DNA of 64,000 nucleotides from Saprospiraceae bacterium. GTDB taxonomy: Bacteria; Bacteroidota; Bacteroidia; Chitinophagales; Saprospiraceae. The notes under the pieces were generated by a model that saw only the letters and a program-made list of their open reading frames with translations, did no database searches and was not told the DNA's origin. Below are positions 18,436 to 26,609 of this stretch, piece after piece. Both the position numbers and the translations under genes were made by a program. Position 1 is the stretch's first letter, and every line of letters begins with the position of its first letter. The stretch covers positions 1-64,000 of the forward strand of contig JAJTFM010000014.1 of assembly GCA_021298575.1 (NCBI GenBank). The letters are read 5' to 3'.

Positions 18436-20946
18436 ATGAAACGACTTACTACATTCCTCCTGTTTTTAACCTCTCTGACGCTCAATGCCCAGACACTGTA
18501 CGTGAAGCAGAACGCAACGGGCGCCAATAACGGCAGTTCCTGGGCAGATGCCTACACTTCACTCGAGCAGGCCCTTAGTACGGCCGCTCCCGGCCAGACA
18601 ATATGGGTGGCTGCGGGCACCTACAAATCATCGGCTGCCTCCAACAAGACCTTTCTCCTTTCTGATGGCATGAAAATGTACGGCGGATTTGCCGGTACCG
18701 AATCAAGCCTGAACCAGAGGAATATCACTGCCAACGCCACCATACTCGACGGCGATATCAATGGCGATGATGTTCCGGGCGATTTTGCCACGAACCGCTC
18801 TGACAACGCACAGCACGTGGTAACCTGTGTGGAACTGGCCTCCAATCCCGGTATGGTGGTGGATGGTTTCATTGTCCGCAACGGGCAAACGCTGAATGGC
18901 AGTGCCAACCCCGACCTCACCCGTCGCGGTGGTGGTATTCAGATACTCGGTAAAACCACGCTGCGCAACTGTCGTTTCTCCGGCCACTACGGCGATACCG
19001 GAGGAGCCATTGCCGTACTAGACGCGCTGGCCAACGGTGTGGTGGTAGAGGATTGTATTATTGAGAATAACAAGGCCGAGGCATCGGGAATTTTCTTCCT
19101 TCGCAATACCAACGGCGGTACTATCAAGCGCTGCACGCTCCGCAACAATGCAACTAACCGCGGCGCGCTTTACCCGAGTGGCACAACCAACGTGCTGATT
19201 GACAGCTGCCTGATTGAAGGAAATAACGCAGGTACCAACTTCGCCGGCGGTATGTTCAGCTGGCAGGCATCCTGGACGATGAAGAATACTACCTTTCGCA
19301 AAAACAAAGCTGCAAATGCCGGCGGCATCTATATTGACAACCGCGATGGCGGGGATCTGGCAGTTATGGAGAACTGTGTGTTTGAACAGGATACTGCAAC
19401 GGGTTTCGGAGGCGCCGGTATTTATGGCTGGCAGGCTACTTTCAACCTGAAAAATAGCGCTTTCAGGGGTAATTATGCACCTAATGCTGCTGCTATCTAC
19501 TGCAATGGCCGTGAATTCGACAGTTCTTTCAACATTGAAGGATGTACTTTCGAAGATAATACCAATACCGACTACGGAGCTACCTTCTGGAACAACCGTA
19601 CTAATTACACTATGTCCAACTGTACCTTCAGAGACAATGTGGCGCCAAGTTCAGGAGCTGCCATATATAATGGTGATACTACCGTGTTTGTGGTCAGCAA
19701 CACGCTGTTCCAGGCCAACAGGGGAGCTTATGCTGCAGCTATCGCCAACTATGGTATTGGCTGTGACGGTGTTTTCAGAAGTTGTACCTTCCGCGAGAAT
19801 GAAGCCACTCAGGGCGGCGGAGCCATCAGTAATGGCTTCAAGGCTCATGCTACCTTCGACGATTGCCAGTTCATCGAAAACAAGGCCCGCTTCGGTGGAG
19901 CTATCTTCACGCAAAACGACACCACCAGCCTGACAGTCCGCGGATGCTATTTCACCGGAAATAATGTGGAAACATCCGGCGGCTGTATTCTGGTAAACAG
20001 CAATATCGCCACCAGAATCGAGGGCTCTACATTCTATCAGAACTTTGCCGATCGCGGCGGTGCAGTTCAGGCCAGCGGCGACAGCGTGCTCGTTATCAGT
20101 AACTGTTACTTCCTCGAAAATTTTGTGACTACACAGGGCGCAGCACTTAACCTCGACCATGTGGATTGTGAAATCATCAATACCCTCTTTGCCAAAAATA
20201 TCAACAGCGGCGATGGCGCCGGCGGTGCTATATCCAGCAATGCTTCCGACGGACAGGTGAGCCGTATCAAGGCAGTAAACTGCACTTTTGCAGACAATAT
20301 TGCTGCTATCGGTTCCGGTGTTGCCCAGTGGGAAGAATCTGAAATGGCTAATACAGAATTTACCGTGCAGAACTGTCTGTTCCAGAACCCGGACGGTGAT
20401 AACTATGCCATTGAGGCAGGCACCCCTTCCATTGTGTCGCTTGGCGGTAACCACAGCAGCGATATCACGCTGGATACATACCTGACGGCAACGAAGGACC
20501 TGAACAGCACGTTCCAGTCGTTCACCAATCCGGATGCCAACGAGTATCGTCCGACACTCACTTCACCTGCTGTTGACGCAGGTGTGGCTGCAGGAGCTCC
20601 TGCTACTGATATTACCGGCGCTTTCCGCGTAGGCATTCCTGATGTTGGCTGCTACGAAGCGGTAATAAGCGGCACCAATACGCCCGGACTCGTCGCACTG
20701 CCGATGACTTGCGCTCCCAACCCTGCTACCGACCAGACGATTGTTTCGTTCAACAGCGAACGCAACGGTCGTGTAGAGATTATGGTAATCAGTCAGTCGG
20801 GACAAACTGTTCGCCAGATCACCGATCAGAAAACTGCGGAGAATTTCTCTCTGACAATCCAGCTGGGCGATCTGCCAGCCGGAACTTATCTCGTGCAGGC
20901 GCGCATGGGCGCTGTCGCGCACGAGGGCAAGGTGGTGAAAATGTAA
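18436..20946 (+). CDS. Secreted right-handed beta-helix protein with T9SS sorting domain
   Basis: 836 residues with a signal peptide (MKRLTTFLLFLTSLTLNAQ). After LYVKQNATGANNGSSWADAY, typical of the first rung of these proteins, it has many repeats of the form NCTFRxN-x-A-x-x-GGA (for example FRKNKAANAGGIYI, FEDNTNTDYGATFW, FRENEATQGGGAIS), as in polymorphic-membrane-protein/parallel-beta-helix proteins. The last 75 or so residues (NPATDQTIVSF to GTYLVQARMG to VVKM) form a type A T9SS sorting domain, so it is exported across the outer membrane and possibly cell-surface attached. No catalytic residues are evident. It is a single-gene unit closed by a terminator. Confidence 0.88.
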   Translation: MKRLTTFLLFLTSLTLNAQTLYVKQNATGANNGSSWADAYTSLEQALSTAAPGQTIWVAAGTYKSSAASNKTFLLSDGMKMYGGFAGTESSLNQRNITANATILDGDINGDDVPGDFATNRSDNAQHVVTCVELASNPGMVVDGFIVRNGQTLNGSANPDLTRRGGGIQILGKTTLRNCRFSGHYGDTGGAIAVLDALANGVVVEDCIIENNKAEASGIFFLRNTNGGTIKRCTLRNNATNRGALYPSGTTNVLIDSCLIEGNNAGTNFAGGMFSWQASWTMKNTTFRKNKAANAGGIYIDNRDGGDLAVMENCVFEQDTATGFGGAGIYGWQATFNLKNSAFRGNYAPNAAAIYCNGREFDSSFNIEGCTFEDNTNTDYGATFWNNRTNYTMSNCTFRDNVAPSSGAAIYNGDTTVFVVSNTLFQANRGAYAAAIANYGIGCDGVFRSCTFRENEATQGGGAISNGFKAHATFDDCQFIENKARFGGAIFTQNDTTSLTVRGCYFTGNNVETSGGCILVNSNIATRIEGSTFYQNFADRGGAVQASGDSVLVISNCYFLENFVTTQGAALNLDHVDCEIINTLFAKNINSGDGAGGAISSNASDGQVSRIKAVNCTFADNIAAIGSGVAQWEESEMANTEFTVQNCLFQNPDGDNYAIEAGTPSIVSLGGNHSSDITLDTYLTATKDLNSTFQSFTNPDANEYRPTLTSPAVDAGVAAGAPATDITGAFRVGIPDVGCYEAVISGTNTPGLVALPMTCAPNPATDQTIVSFNSERNGRVEIMVISQSGQTVRQITDQKTAENFSLTIQLGDLPAGTYLVQARMGAVAHEGKVVKM

Positions 20947-20964
20947 TTACCCGCCAGTCAAACC

Positions 20965-21002
20965 AAAAACGGCCGTCCCGAGTCATTGGGTCGGCCGTTT
21001 TT
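20965..21002. terminator. Bidirectional terminator between beta-helix gene and SET gene
   Basis: AAAAACGGCCG (20965-20975) pairs with CGGCCGTTTTT (20992-21002), with a further CCC/GGG pairing inside the loop. The A-tract and T-tract flanks let it work for both convergent genes. Confidence 0.9.
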
Positions 21003-21016
21003 AGTGGTAGCAGTAG

Positions 21017-21403
21017 TTATTTTTCAAACCATACTTTTGACTGATTGTCCACATCTCCGTTGTAATTGATGAAGATTTCGAACCCTGCCCGAATATCGCG
21101 CACACAATAGAAATCAATCGTCTTGTTTTCGAAATCCATGCCGTATTCAGCGTTTGGGGAGTAGGAGTGGTTGTACAGAGAGCCATACCCGAGACATAGT
21201 GCGTACCATTCGCCATCTTCACCCCAGTCAAAGTAGTAGTCGTCCAGAATCGTCTGCCGGACATGGTGCAACTGCGCCTTCGGGAATAGCAGTACGGGGC
21301 ATATTTCGATTATTTCGCCAGCTTCTATATCGCGGCCAGCGAATACGCCCGATCCGTGCAAATCGGAAGGTGCGACAAATATAGATGCTTGCTGAAGTGA
21401 CAC
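21017..21403 (-). CDS. SET-domain protein (putative protein lysine methyltransferase)
   Basis: 128 residues. A minimal SET domain: GSGVFAGRDIEAGEIIEICP at the N-terminus, LGYGSLYNHSYSPNAEY (the NHS cofactor-binding motif) and IRAGFEIFINYNG at the end. Pre- and post-SET regions are missing, as in other compact bacterial SET proteins. The substrate is unknown. It starts 2 bases after dapA ends, so it is probably co-transcribed as the third gene of accA-dapA-SET; no functional link with those enzymes is evident. Confidence 0.82.
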   Translation of the reverse strand: MSLQQASIFVAPSDLHGSGVFAGRDIEAGEIIEICPVLLFPKAQLHHVRQTILDDYYFDWGEDGEWYALCLGYGSLYNHSYSPNAEYGMDFENKTIDFYCVRDIRAGFEIFINYNGDVDNQSKVWFEK

Positions 21404-21405
21404 GG

Positions 21406-22284
21406 TTAGACCAGGAGTTTTTCCAGGGAAGCTGTACCATTATCCGTCATGGGAACAAGCGGCAGCCTCACTTCCCTTGAACAAAGACCGCGTATTTCCA
21501 TGGCTGCCTTGACGCCAACCGGATTTCCTTCTACAAATAGTTGTTTGTACAGATCCAGCAATTGGAGATTAAGTTGACGGGCTGCGGGCATGTCCTCGCG
21601 CAGTGCGGCACGTACCATATCAGTGAATGGCTGCGGCGAGCAGTTGGCTATGACTGAAATTACGCCATCTCCGCCCGTGGAAATTACCGGTAGCGTCATG
21701 AAATCATCACCGCTTAGCACGAGGAAGCCTTCAGGCCGCCCCTTGATTATTTTCATGATCTGGTAAATATCGTCGGAAGCTTCTTTTACCGCGATGAACT
21801 TGTCACTCGCATGTGCCAGTCGCAGGGTCGTCTCTGCCGTCATATTGGAAGACGTTCGGCTGGGTACATTATAAATGATAATTGGCCTTGGAGATGCTTC
21901 GGCCAGTGCCATGTAATGCTGAAAGATACCTTCCTGCCCGGGCTTGTTGTATGCCGGATTGCTGGACAGGATTGCGTCAATACCGTCGAAATTGAAGGAT
22001 TTGAGTTTTTCAACTACCGCGGCGGTATTGTTTCCGCCAAAAACGCCGGCCACGAAGGGTAGCCTGCCCCTGTTTGCTTTGATGGAGAAGTCGAGAATCT
22101 GGCGGTGCTCTTCATCGGTAGTGGTGCTGGATTCGCCGGTAGTGCCAAGACTTACCAGAAATTCTACTCCACCCGCAATGACATATTCAATGACCCGTTC
22201 AAGTGCCTCCCAGTCAACCTGACCGTTTTTGAATGGTGTGACCAGTGCCACGCCGGTGCCGCGCAGAGATGCGTGCAGACTCAT
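21406..22284 (-). CDS. dapA: 4-hydroxy-tetrahydrodipicolinate synthase
   Basis: 292 residues. It condenses pyruvate with aspartate semialdehyde in the lysine/diaminopimelate pathway. GTGVALVTPFKNGQVDWEAL opens the barrel; LGTTGESSTTTDEE holds the pyruvate-binding Thr pair; IIIYNVPSRTSSNM the catalytic Tyr; KFIAVKEASDD the Schiff-base Lys. Length is typical. It lies 11 bases after accA on the minus strand in the same operon. Confidence 0.96.
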   Translation of the reverse strand: MSLHASLRGTGVALVTPFKNGQVDWEALERVIEYVIAGGVEFLVSLGTTGESSTTTDEEHRQILDFSIKANRGRLPFVAGVFGGNNTAAVVEKLKSFNFDGIDAILSSNPAYNKPGQEGIFQHYMALAEASPRPIIIYNVPSRTSSNMTAETTLRLAHASDKFIAVKEASDDIYQIMKIIKGRPEGFLVLSGDDFMTLPVISTGGDGVISVIANCSPQPFTDMVRAALREDMPAARQLNLQLLDLYKQLFVEGNPVGVKAAMEIRGLCSREVRLPLVPMTDNGTASLEKLLV

Positions 22285-22295
22285 GGTTTCGGATT

Positions 22296-23276
22296 TTATT
22301 TGGCAGGTGCAGTTGCCGGCAGACGGCGATAATGACCCATTTTGCCATATTTGTCAATGCGCGCAATAATCCGCTCATCAGGATCCATGGGCGCAATTTT
22401 TGCCAGTTCCCTGATAATGTGCTCTTTCAGTATGGCTGCCATCTGTTCAGGAGCATTGTGGCCTCCTCCGAGCGGTTCTTTCACAATGCCATCAATCAGC
22501 CCGAAGGACAGCATATTGTCTGCGTCGAGTTTCAGCGCCTCTGCCGCCTGCTCCTTGAAATCCCAGGAGTGCCACAGGATGGAGGAGCAGGATTCGGGTG
22601 AAATGACCGAGTACCATGTATATTCCAGCATGAACACCTTGTCGCCCAAACCAATGCCCAGTGCGCCACCAGAAGCGCCTTCACCTATAATATAACATAA
22701 AATGGGTACACGGAGCTGTGCCATTTCAAACAGATTTCGGGCAATCGCCTCTGCCTGTCCACGCTGCTCGGCCTCCAGCCCCGGGAACGCTCCCGGCGTG
22801 TCAATGAGGGTAACTACAGGGAAACCGAAACGTTCAGCCATTTTCATCAGGCGGAGCGCCTTGCGGTATCCTTCCGGATTTGCCATACCGAAATTGCGGT
22901 ACTGACGCATTTTGGTATTTACCCCTTTTTGGTGTCCTATCACCATAACTGTTTGTCCGTCGAGATCGGCAAGCCCTCCCACAATAGCGTGGTCGTCGCC
23001 GGCATAGCGATCGCCATGCAACTCAATGAACTTGCGGCACATGGTGTTCAGATAATACAGCGTGTAGGGGCGTTCGGGGTGGCGCGAAAGTTGCACTTTC
23101 TGCCAGCCGGTAAGGCCGGAATAGATCTCCTTTCGCTTGTTCTCGATTTTGCCTTCCAGTTCGCGAACCATGTCGGACACATCGAGTTCGCCTTTTTCCC
23201 CCACCTCGCGCAACTTCTGCAGTTGCTCGTAAAGAGCTTCCAGGGGCTTTTCAAAATCCATGAAGGTCATTGACAT
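22296..23276 (-). CDS. accA: Acetyl-CoA carboxylase carboxyltransferase subunit alpha
   Basis: 326 residues. It transfers carboxyl from biotin to acetyl-CoA together with AccD. Typical AccA sequences are [68 protein letters not shown] (seen here as GHQKG through [10 protein letters not shown]), [20 protein letters not shown] and [20 protein letters not shown]. The start could also be at Met3 or Met6. A minus-strand promoter element TACCTTTG sits at 23322-23315. First gene of accA-dapA-SET. Confidence 0.96.
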   Translation of the reverse strand: MSMTFMDFEKPLEALYEQLQKLREVGEKGELDVSDMVRELEGKIENKRKEIYSGLTGWQKVQLSRHPERPYTLYYLNTMCRKFIELHGDRYAGDDHAIVGGLADLDGQTVMVIGHQKGVNTKMRQYRNFGMANPEGYRKALRLMKMAERFGFPVVTLIDTPGAFPGLEAEQRGQAEAIARNLFEMAQLRVPILCYIIGEGASGGALGIGLGDKVFMLEYTWYSVISPESCSSILWHSWDFKEQAAEALKLDADNMLSFGLIDGIVKEPLGGGHNAPEQMAAILKEHIIRELAKIAPMDPDERIIARIDKYGKMGHYRRLPATAPAK

Positions 23277-23445
23277 GGCGGAGCAGGATGTTTTGATTTT
23301 AAATCTTGATGGCGCAAAGGTAACTATGATTTAACTCATAGTTATGCCTCTTGTCAATTGATTTGGCCAAAGTGGTGTGAAATACGCCTCATTTAAGCCT
23401 GGAAACGATTTTCGAAAAAAAATCTGAAAAAAAATTTCTGAAATG

Positions 23446-23478
23446 CTTGTCGGTTTAAATCGTGTGATGTTATCTTTG
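23446..23478 (+). promoter_or_regulatory. Promoter of tRNA-Asp
   Basis: CTTG at 23446-23449 and TATCTTTG at 23471-23478, 21 bases apart, fit the Bacteroidota consensus. The tRNA begins 17 bases further on. Confidence 0.65.
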
Positions 23479-23495
23479 CCCCGCTTAAAACGCAA

Positions 23496-23569
23496 GGATT
23501 GGTAGTTCAGTCGGTTAGAATGCCGCCCTGTCACGGCGGAGGTCGCGGGTTCGAGTCCCGTCCAGTCCG
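23496..23569 (+). tRNA. tRNA-Asp (GTC)
   Basis: 74 bases fold as a cloverleaf: acceptor GGATTGG pairs with CCAGTCC, D-loop with AGTCGGTTAGA, anticodon stem-loop CCGCCCTGTCACGGCGG with anticodon GTC, and T-arm CGGGTTCGAGTCCCG. CCA is not encoded. A hairpin follows directly. Confidence 0.97.
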
Positions 23570-23571
23570 CA

Positions 23572-23596
23572 AGAAGGCCCTCGATGAGGGCCTTCT
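23572..23596 (+). terminator. Hairpin after tRNA-Asp
   Basis: AGAAGGCCCTC and GAGGGCCTTCT pair perfectly over 11 bases around a GAT loop. The following T-tract is poor (GTCATTTATC), so termination strength is uncertain. Confidence 0.7.
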
Positions 23597-23630
23597 GTCA
23601 TTTATCCCCAACCCATACCACCTGGTATTT

Positions 23631-24103
23631 CCGGAGTATTCCCGGAATCCTGTTTTCTGCAGTAGTTTCAGGTCTCGGCTCCGCCCGGAGCTTGGTTTTA
23701 TTTAACCGCAGAGTTACGCAGAGTTAACCGCAGAGTATCGCAAAGAATTTTTCTCAGCGTACCTCTGCGTCGTACTCTGCGTAACTCTGCGGTTAAATAA
23801 ACCTGGTTTGTAGCGTACAAAACCATTTACGGCTGAATGCACCAGTGAGAAAGAAGTGTTTTGGATACCCCGGGGTATTCCCGGAATCCTGTTTTCTGCA
23901 GTAGTTTCAGGTCTCGGCTCCGCCCGGAGCTTGGTCTTATTTAACCGCAGAGTTACGCAGAGTTAATCGCAGAGTATCGCAAAGAATCTTTCTCTGTGGC
24001 CTCTGCGTCGTACTCTGCGTAACTCTGCGGTTAAACAAATCTGGTTCGTAGCATACAAAACCATTTGCGTAATAATAAACCGGCAAGAAAAAAGTGTTTT
24101 AGA
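23631..24103 (+). repeat. Tandem pair of ~239-base repeats, each with a 24-base inverted repeat
   Basis: Copy 1 (about 23631-23869) and copy 2 (about 23870-24103) are offset by 239 bases and are close to identical over most of their length (TATTCCCGGAATCCTG, then TCTCGGCTCCGCCCGGAGC). Each holds a perfect 24-base inverted repeat: 23701-23724 with 23774-23797, and 23940-23963 with 24012-24035, built from units such as CTCTGCGTAACTCTGCGG. A third, shorter relative is at 3431-3507. No gene is seen in this stretch. Confidence 0.88.
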
Positions 24104-24130
24104 CGTGACACAATCTTTCAGAAAGAGAGA

Positions 24131-24370
24131 ATGTTTATTGTTACGATTTTCAGACCTGTAAGTGATACAGAGCAGGTTACTCACAAAAGTGGGGAGAAAA
24201 TTCTTGAACTCATCAAGGCCGAGCCTTCTGTCACGATGCTGACTCTGGCTGGTTCGCTCGGAGTATTAGTAAAGGCAATTGAAAAACACATGGCGTCTCT
24301 CAAAAAATCAGGCAGACTGGAGCGAGTCGGGCACGATAAAGGTGGCTACTGGAGAATCAAGGAATATTAG
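24131..24370 (+). pseudogene. Remnant: C-terminal winged helix of an AlbA_2/AAA_4-type ATP-binding protein
   Basis: 79 codons starting MFIVTIFRPVSDTEQVTHKS, then a winged-helix segment (KILELIKAEPSVTMLTLAGS, AIEKHMASLKKSGRLERVGH, GGYWRIKEY). This is the usual C-terminal end of bacterial divergent-AAA/AlbA_2 putative transcription regulators, of which the large N-terminal part is absent. The open frame extends upstream to 24065, but that part is repeat sequence. It is probably a decayed fragment, although a small free-standing DNA-binding protein cannot be excluded. Confidence 0.55.
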
Positions 24371-24534
24371 GGTGTGTATGAAAAATACTGGCGAGATCGA
24401 AAACAGCAGATTTTGGGTTCTGGGAAAGGTGCTTTTGAGGGTAATATCGGGTTATATTGCCCGGAAAAGACTTTCCGGACAGGTTCCAGAAGATACATTT
24501 TCGGCCCGCCATGTATTTTTCAGACTCACCCTGG
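24370..24534 (+). mobile_element. MITE-like element, copy B of the dispersed repeat
   Basis: GGGTGTGTATGAAAAATAC at 24370-24388 is an inverted copy (17 of 19 bases) of GTATTTTTCAGACTCACCC at 24513-24531. Between the ends lies the sequence shared with 8691-8834 in opposite orientation. No transposase is encoded, so by inference this is a non-autonomous element or its relic. Its left end overlaps the stop codon of the upstream gene remnant. Confidence 0.7.
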
Positions 24535-24702
24535 TCAGTGGCCGAGATTGAACCCCACATTACCTGGTATGTTTCTTTAAATTTATTCAGCAGGAAATCT
24601 GTAATAATGTTGTGCCTCATCCGGCTAACAGCATATGAATCATGGCGAGCGCTTGTAACAGCTGTTCACCAGATGAGGCACGAAGTTGTATATTGTTGAT
24701 TA
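24535..24702. repeat. Gene-free stretch with a 10-base inverted repeat
   Basis: GTGCCTCATC at 24612-24621 and GATGAGGCAC at 24672-24681 can pair, extendable to 13 with one mismatch, around a 50-base loop. No gene is visible between the MITE-like element and the lipoprotein gene. Confidence 0.5.
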
Positions 24703-25146
24703 TCAGTTATCCAGACGAAGAAAATCTCCGTTCATGTCAAATTCCAGATCCAGACCATTATTCAGTTCAATCTGCTGATTTTTTCCGTCCAGTTCCCAGT
24801 CGGTGATAACACTGCCGAAGTAATTGTTTGCGACATATTGAAAAATATTTTCAGGTATAACGCTGGTTGGCAGTTGAGATGTACCGTCAATGCTAATGAT
24901 TTCTCTCTTGCGATTAAATTCCAGACTGATACCATCCGACAATATCAGGTCATACGTCCTTTTTACTCCTTCAGTGTCTTTCAGATACTGAAGAACAGAG
25001 TTGTTCGGGAAATGATCCGAGATGTAACTGGATATTTCATCGGGTAGTTCAGAAACGGGAAGTATTACTTCCTTTTCGCAACTTGACAGGGAGAATAATA
25101 GTGATGCGGCAAAAAAAGCAACTTTGGTTGGAATTACATTTTTCAT
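24703..25146 (-). CDS. PepSY-like lipoprotein
   Basis: 147 residues from the start at 25146 (MKNVIPTKVAFFAASLLFSL followed by SSC), giving a lipoprotein signal; an upstream in-frame ATG at 25194 is less likely. The body has two repeats of the PepSY-like/beta-lactamase-inhibitor-like fold common in Bacteroidota: LPDEISSYISDHFPNNSVLQ ... GISLEFNRKREIISIDG, and LPTSVIPENIFQYVANNYFG ... GLDLEFDMNGDFLRLD. The role of these small exported proteins is not established. It stands alone beside the repeat-rich region. Confidence 0.78.
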   Translation of the reverse strand: MKNVIPTKVAFFAASLLFSLSSCEKEVILPVSELPDEISSYISDHFPNNSVLQYLKDTEGVKRTYDLILSDGISLEFNRKREIISIDGTSQLPTSVIPENIFQYVANNYFGSVITDWELDGKNQQIELNNGLDLEFDMNGDFLRLDN

Positions 25147-25302
25147 TTTAGGAACAGTTTTATGAAAAAACAGGTTTAACAGCCCAAAAAACATTTTGTT
25201 AGCATGAGAAGAGGCTGAAACAGCAACATGCAGATAAAACTTGCTGTTTGCTATATTTAGTCATTCTATCACCGGAAAATTTGAGTGCGAGACTTTTACC
25301 GG

Positions 25303-26301
25303 TTACCGTCTCACGCGCCACAGCGAACCGTTTTTGGTATCCAGTCTATCCAGAAATCCCCGCTCCGTGTATGACTGCAGTATTTTCTCCGCTTCGGTTC
25401 TGGGGGTACCCGAAACCTCGGAGTACTCCCTGGCGGTCAACGATGAATAGTGTGCAAACAGGCCTTCTGAACTCCGGTCGTAGTTGTTTCTCACTGACGC
25501 GGGATGGAGTTTCAGCAGGGCTGCCTCGTAAGTTGCATACGGCTTTGATCCGTAAACCAGTTCCCGGTTGTTCTGCGCATCAAAGAAAAACATCGTTGGG
25601 AAGCCTCTTACCCCCATGGATCTGCCCATTTTGAGGTCTTCCTGAAACAAGTCGCGTGCTTTCCCTTCCATGTCTTTTTTCATCTGCACCGGGTCAAGCC
25701 CCGATGCCACGGCCGCTACTTCCAGATGCTCCCACCGGGTGATATTCTTCTTTTGCAGAAATACCATCTCCCTGATTATTCTCATGAAAAGGAGTGCTTT
25801 CCTGCTGTCCTGTATTTCTGCTGCCTTGAAGGCTATGGATGGCGGATAGGAAGAGTCCAGCGGGTCTTCCAGCCAAACATCTCCGTCAATAGGCATGTCA
25901 TAGTGAACACTCACCTCGTCCCAGTGATGTGCCACATCGGAAGGCTTGCTGATACCGCCGCTGTTGTAGCTCCAGTCGGGTAGCAGGCCGCCCATGCGGT
26001 ACTCAATCTCAAGGTCGTCGCCGTATTCCAGTTTCAGTTTCCGAAGTTGCGGCTCAATTCCCCAGCACGAAGAACAGATCGGATCGGTAAAATAAACGAT
26101 CCTGACCGGCTTTGGAGTGGTATTAACTGCCCGTATGTCGGTGACACTCGAGATGCCTGGTATCTCGCAGATGCCACTCTGCGGGTCGCAAAGTAGCGGA
26201 TTTTTGTTCTCGGTCATGTTTTTTCCTGTTTGTGCCGGCACACTGAATGTAAGCAGTGTAAACAGCATGGTTATCGTCGGGAGAAAATTTGGCATGGTCA
26301 A
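25303..26301 (-). CDS. DsbA-family (SpxH/FrnE-like) thioredoxin-fold protein
   Basis: 332 residues with a probable signal peptide (PNFLPTITMLFTLLTFSVPA). The thioredoxin-fold domain begins KPVRIVYFTDPICSSCWGIE with a C-S-S-C active site and continues YRMGGLLPDW, KAALLFMRIIRE-like helices (KALLFMRIIREMVFLQKKN) and the cis-Pro segment MGVRGFPTMFFFDAQN. The last 70 residues look like a winged helix (HYSSLTAREYSEVSGTPRTE). Members act on disulfides or, without export, as protease adaptors; the signal suggests an extracytoplasmic redox role, but whether it is cleaved is uncertain. It starts divergently from the next gene. Confidence 0.8.
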   Translation of the reverse strand: MTMPNFLPTITMLFTLLTFSVPAQTGKNMTENKNPLLCDPQSGICEIPGISSVTDIRAVNTTPKPVRIVYFTDPICSSCWGIEPQLRKLKLEYGDDLEIEYRMGGLLPDWSYNSGGISKPSDVAHHWDEVSVHYDMPIDGDVWLEDPLDSSYPPSIAFKAAEIQDSRKALLFMRIIREMVFLQKKNITRWEHLEVAAVASGLDPVQMKKDMEGKARDLFQEDLKMGRSMGVRGFPTMFFFDAQNNRELVYGSKPYATYEAALLKLHPASVRNNYDRSSEGLFAHYSSLTAREYSEVSGTPRTEAEKILQSYTERGFLDRLDTKNGSLWRVRR

Positions 26302-26609
26302 ATGATTTTCAGGGTTGTACTGGTTTCATCAAGCCAGTTTTGTACCTTTGATTTCATGTAATTTCTGTAATCACCAGTTTAACTGCGTTTCTTGTGATGA
26401 AGTTTGGAAAAACGATAAAAATATTTCTGATAGACGCTCAAAGACTTTGAGTCCGGAACAGAGGGGAAGCCAGTCAAATAATGCTCAACCTGAATTGAAC
26501 TCTGTGGCAAATCGCTGGGGCATACCACGTGCAGTCGAGGAACTGGTCCTTCTGAGAGACAGAAATTTGCTCACTAAACAGCTCACTTCACCGCTTTAAA
26601 CTCGTCTTA
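26302..26609. other. Gene-free stretch with one promoter-like element
   Basis: TACCTTTG at 26343-26350 resembles a -7 element, 260 bases before the next start, which would give a long leader. A 94-codon open frame at 26315-26599 has no recognisable protein features and I do not call it. Confidence 0.35.

Noticed and set aside
23701..24035. CRISPR-like array
   Set aside because: Repeated CTCTGCG units are arranged as palindromes within two long direct repeats; there are no regular unique spacers and no cas genes.
24279..24551. 90-codon frame over MITE copy B
   Set aside because: It overlaps a gene remnant and the repeat; same reason as for copy A.
26315..26599. 94-codon frame before the amidohydrolase-like gene
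   Set aside because: No start context beyond a distant promoter-like element, no recognisable domain, mixed composition.
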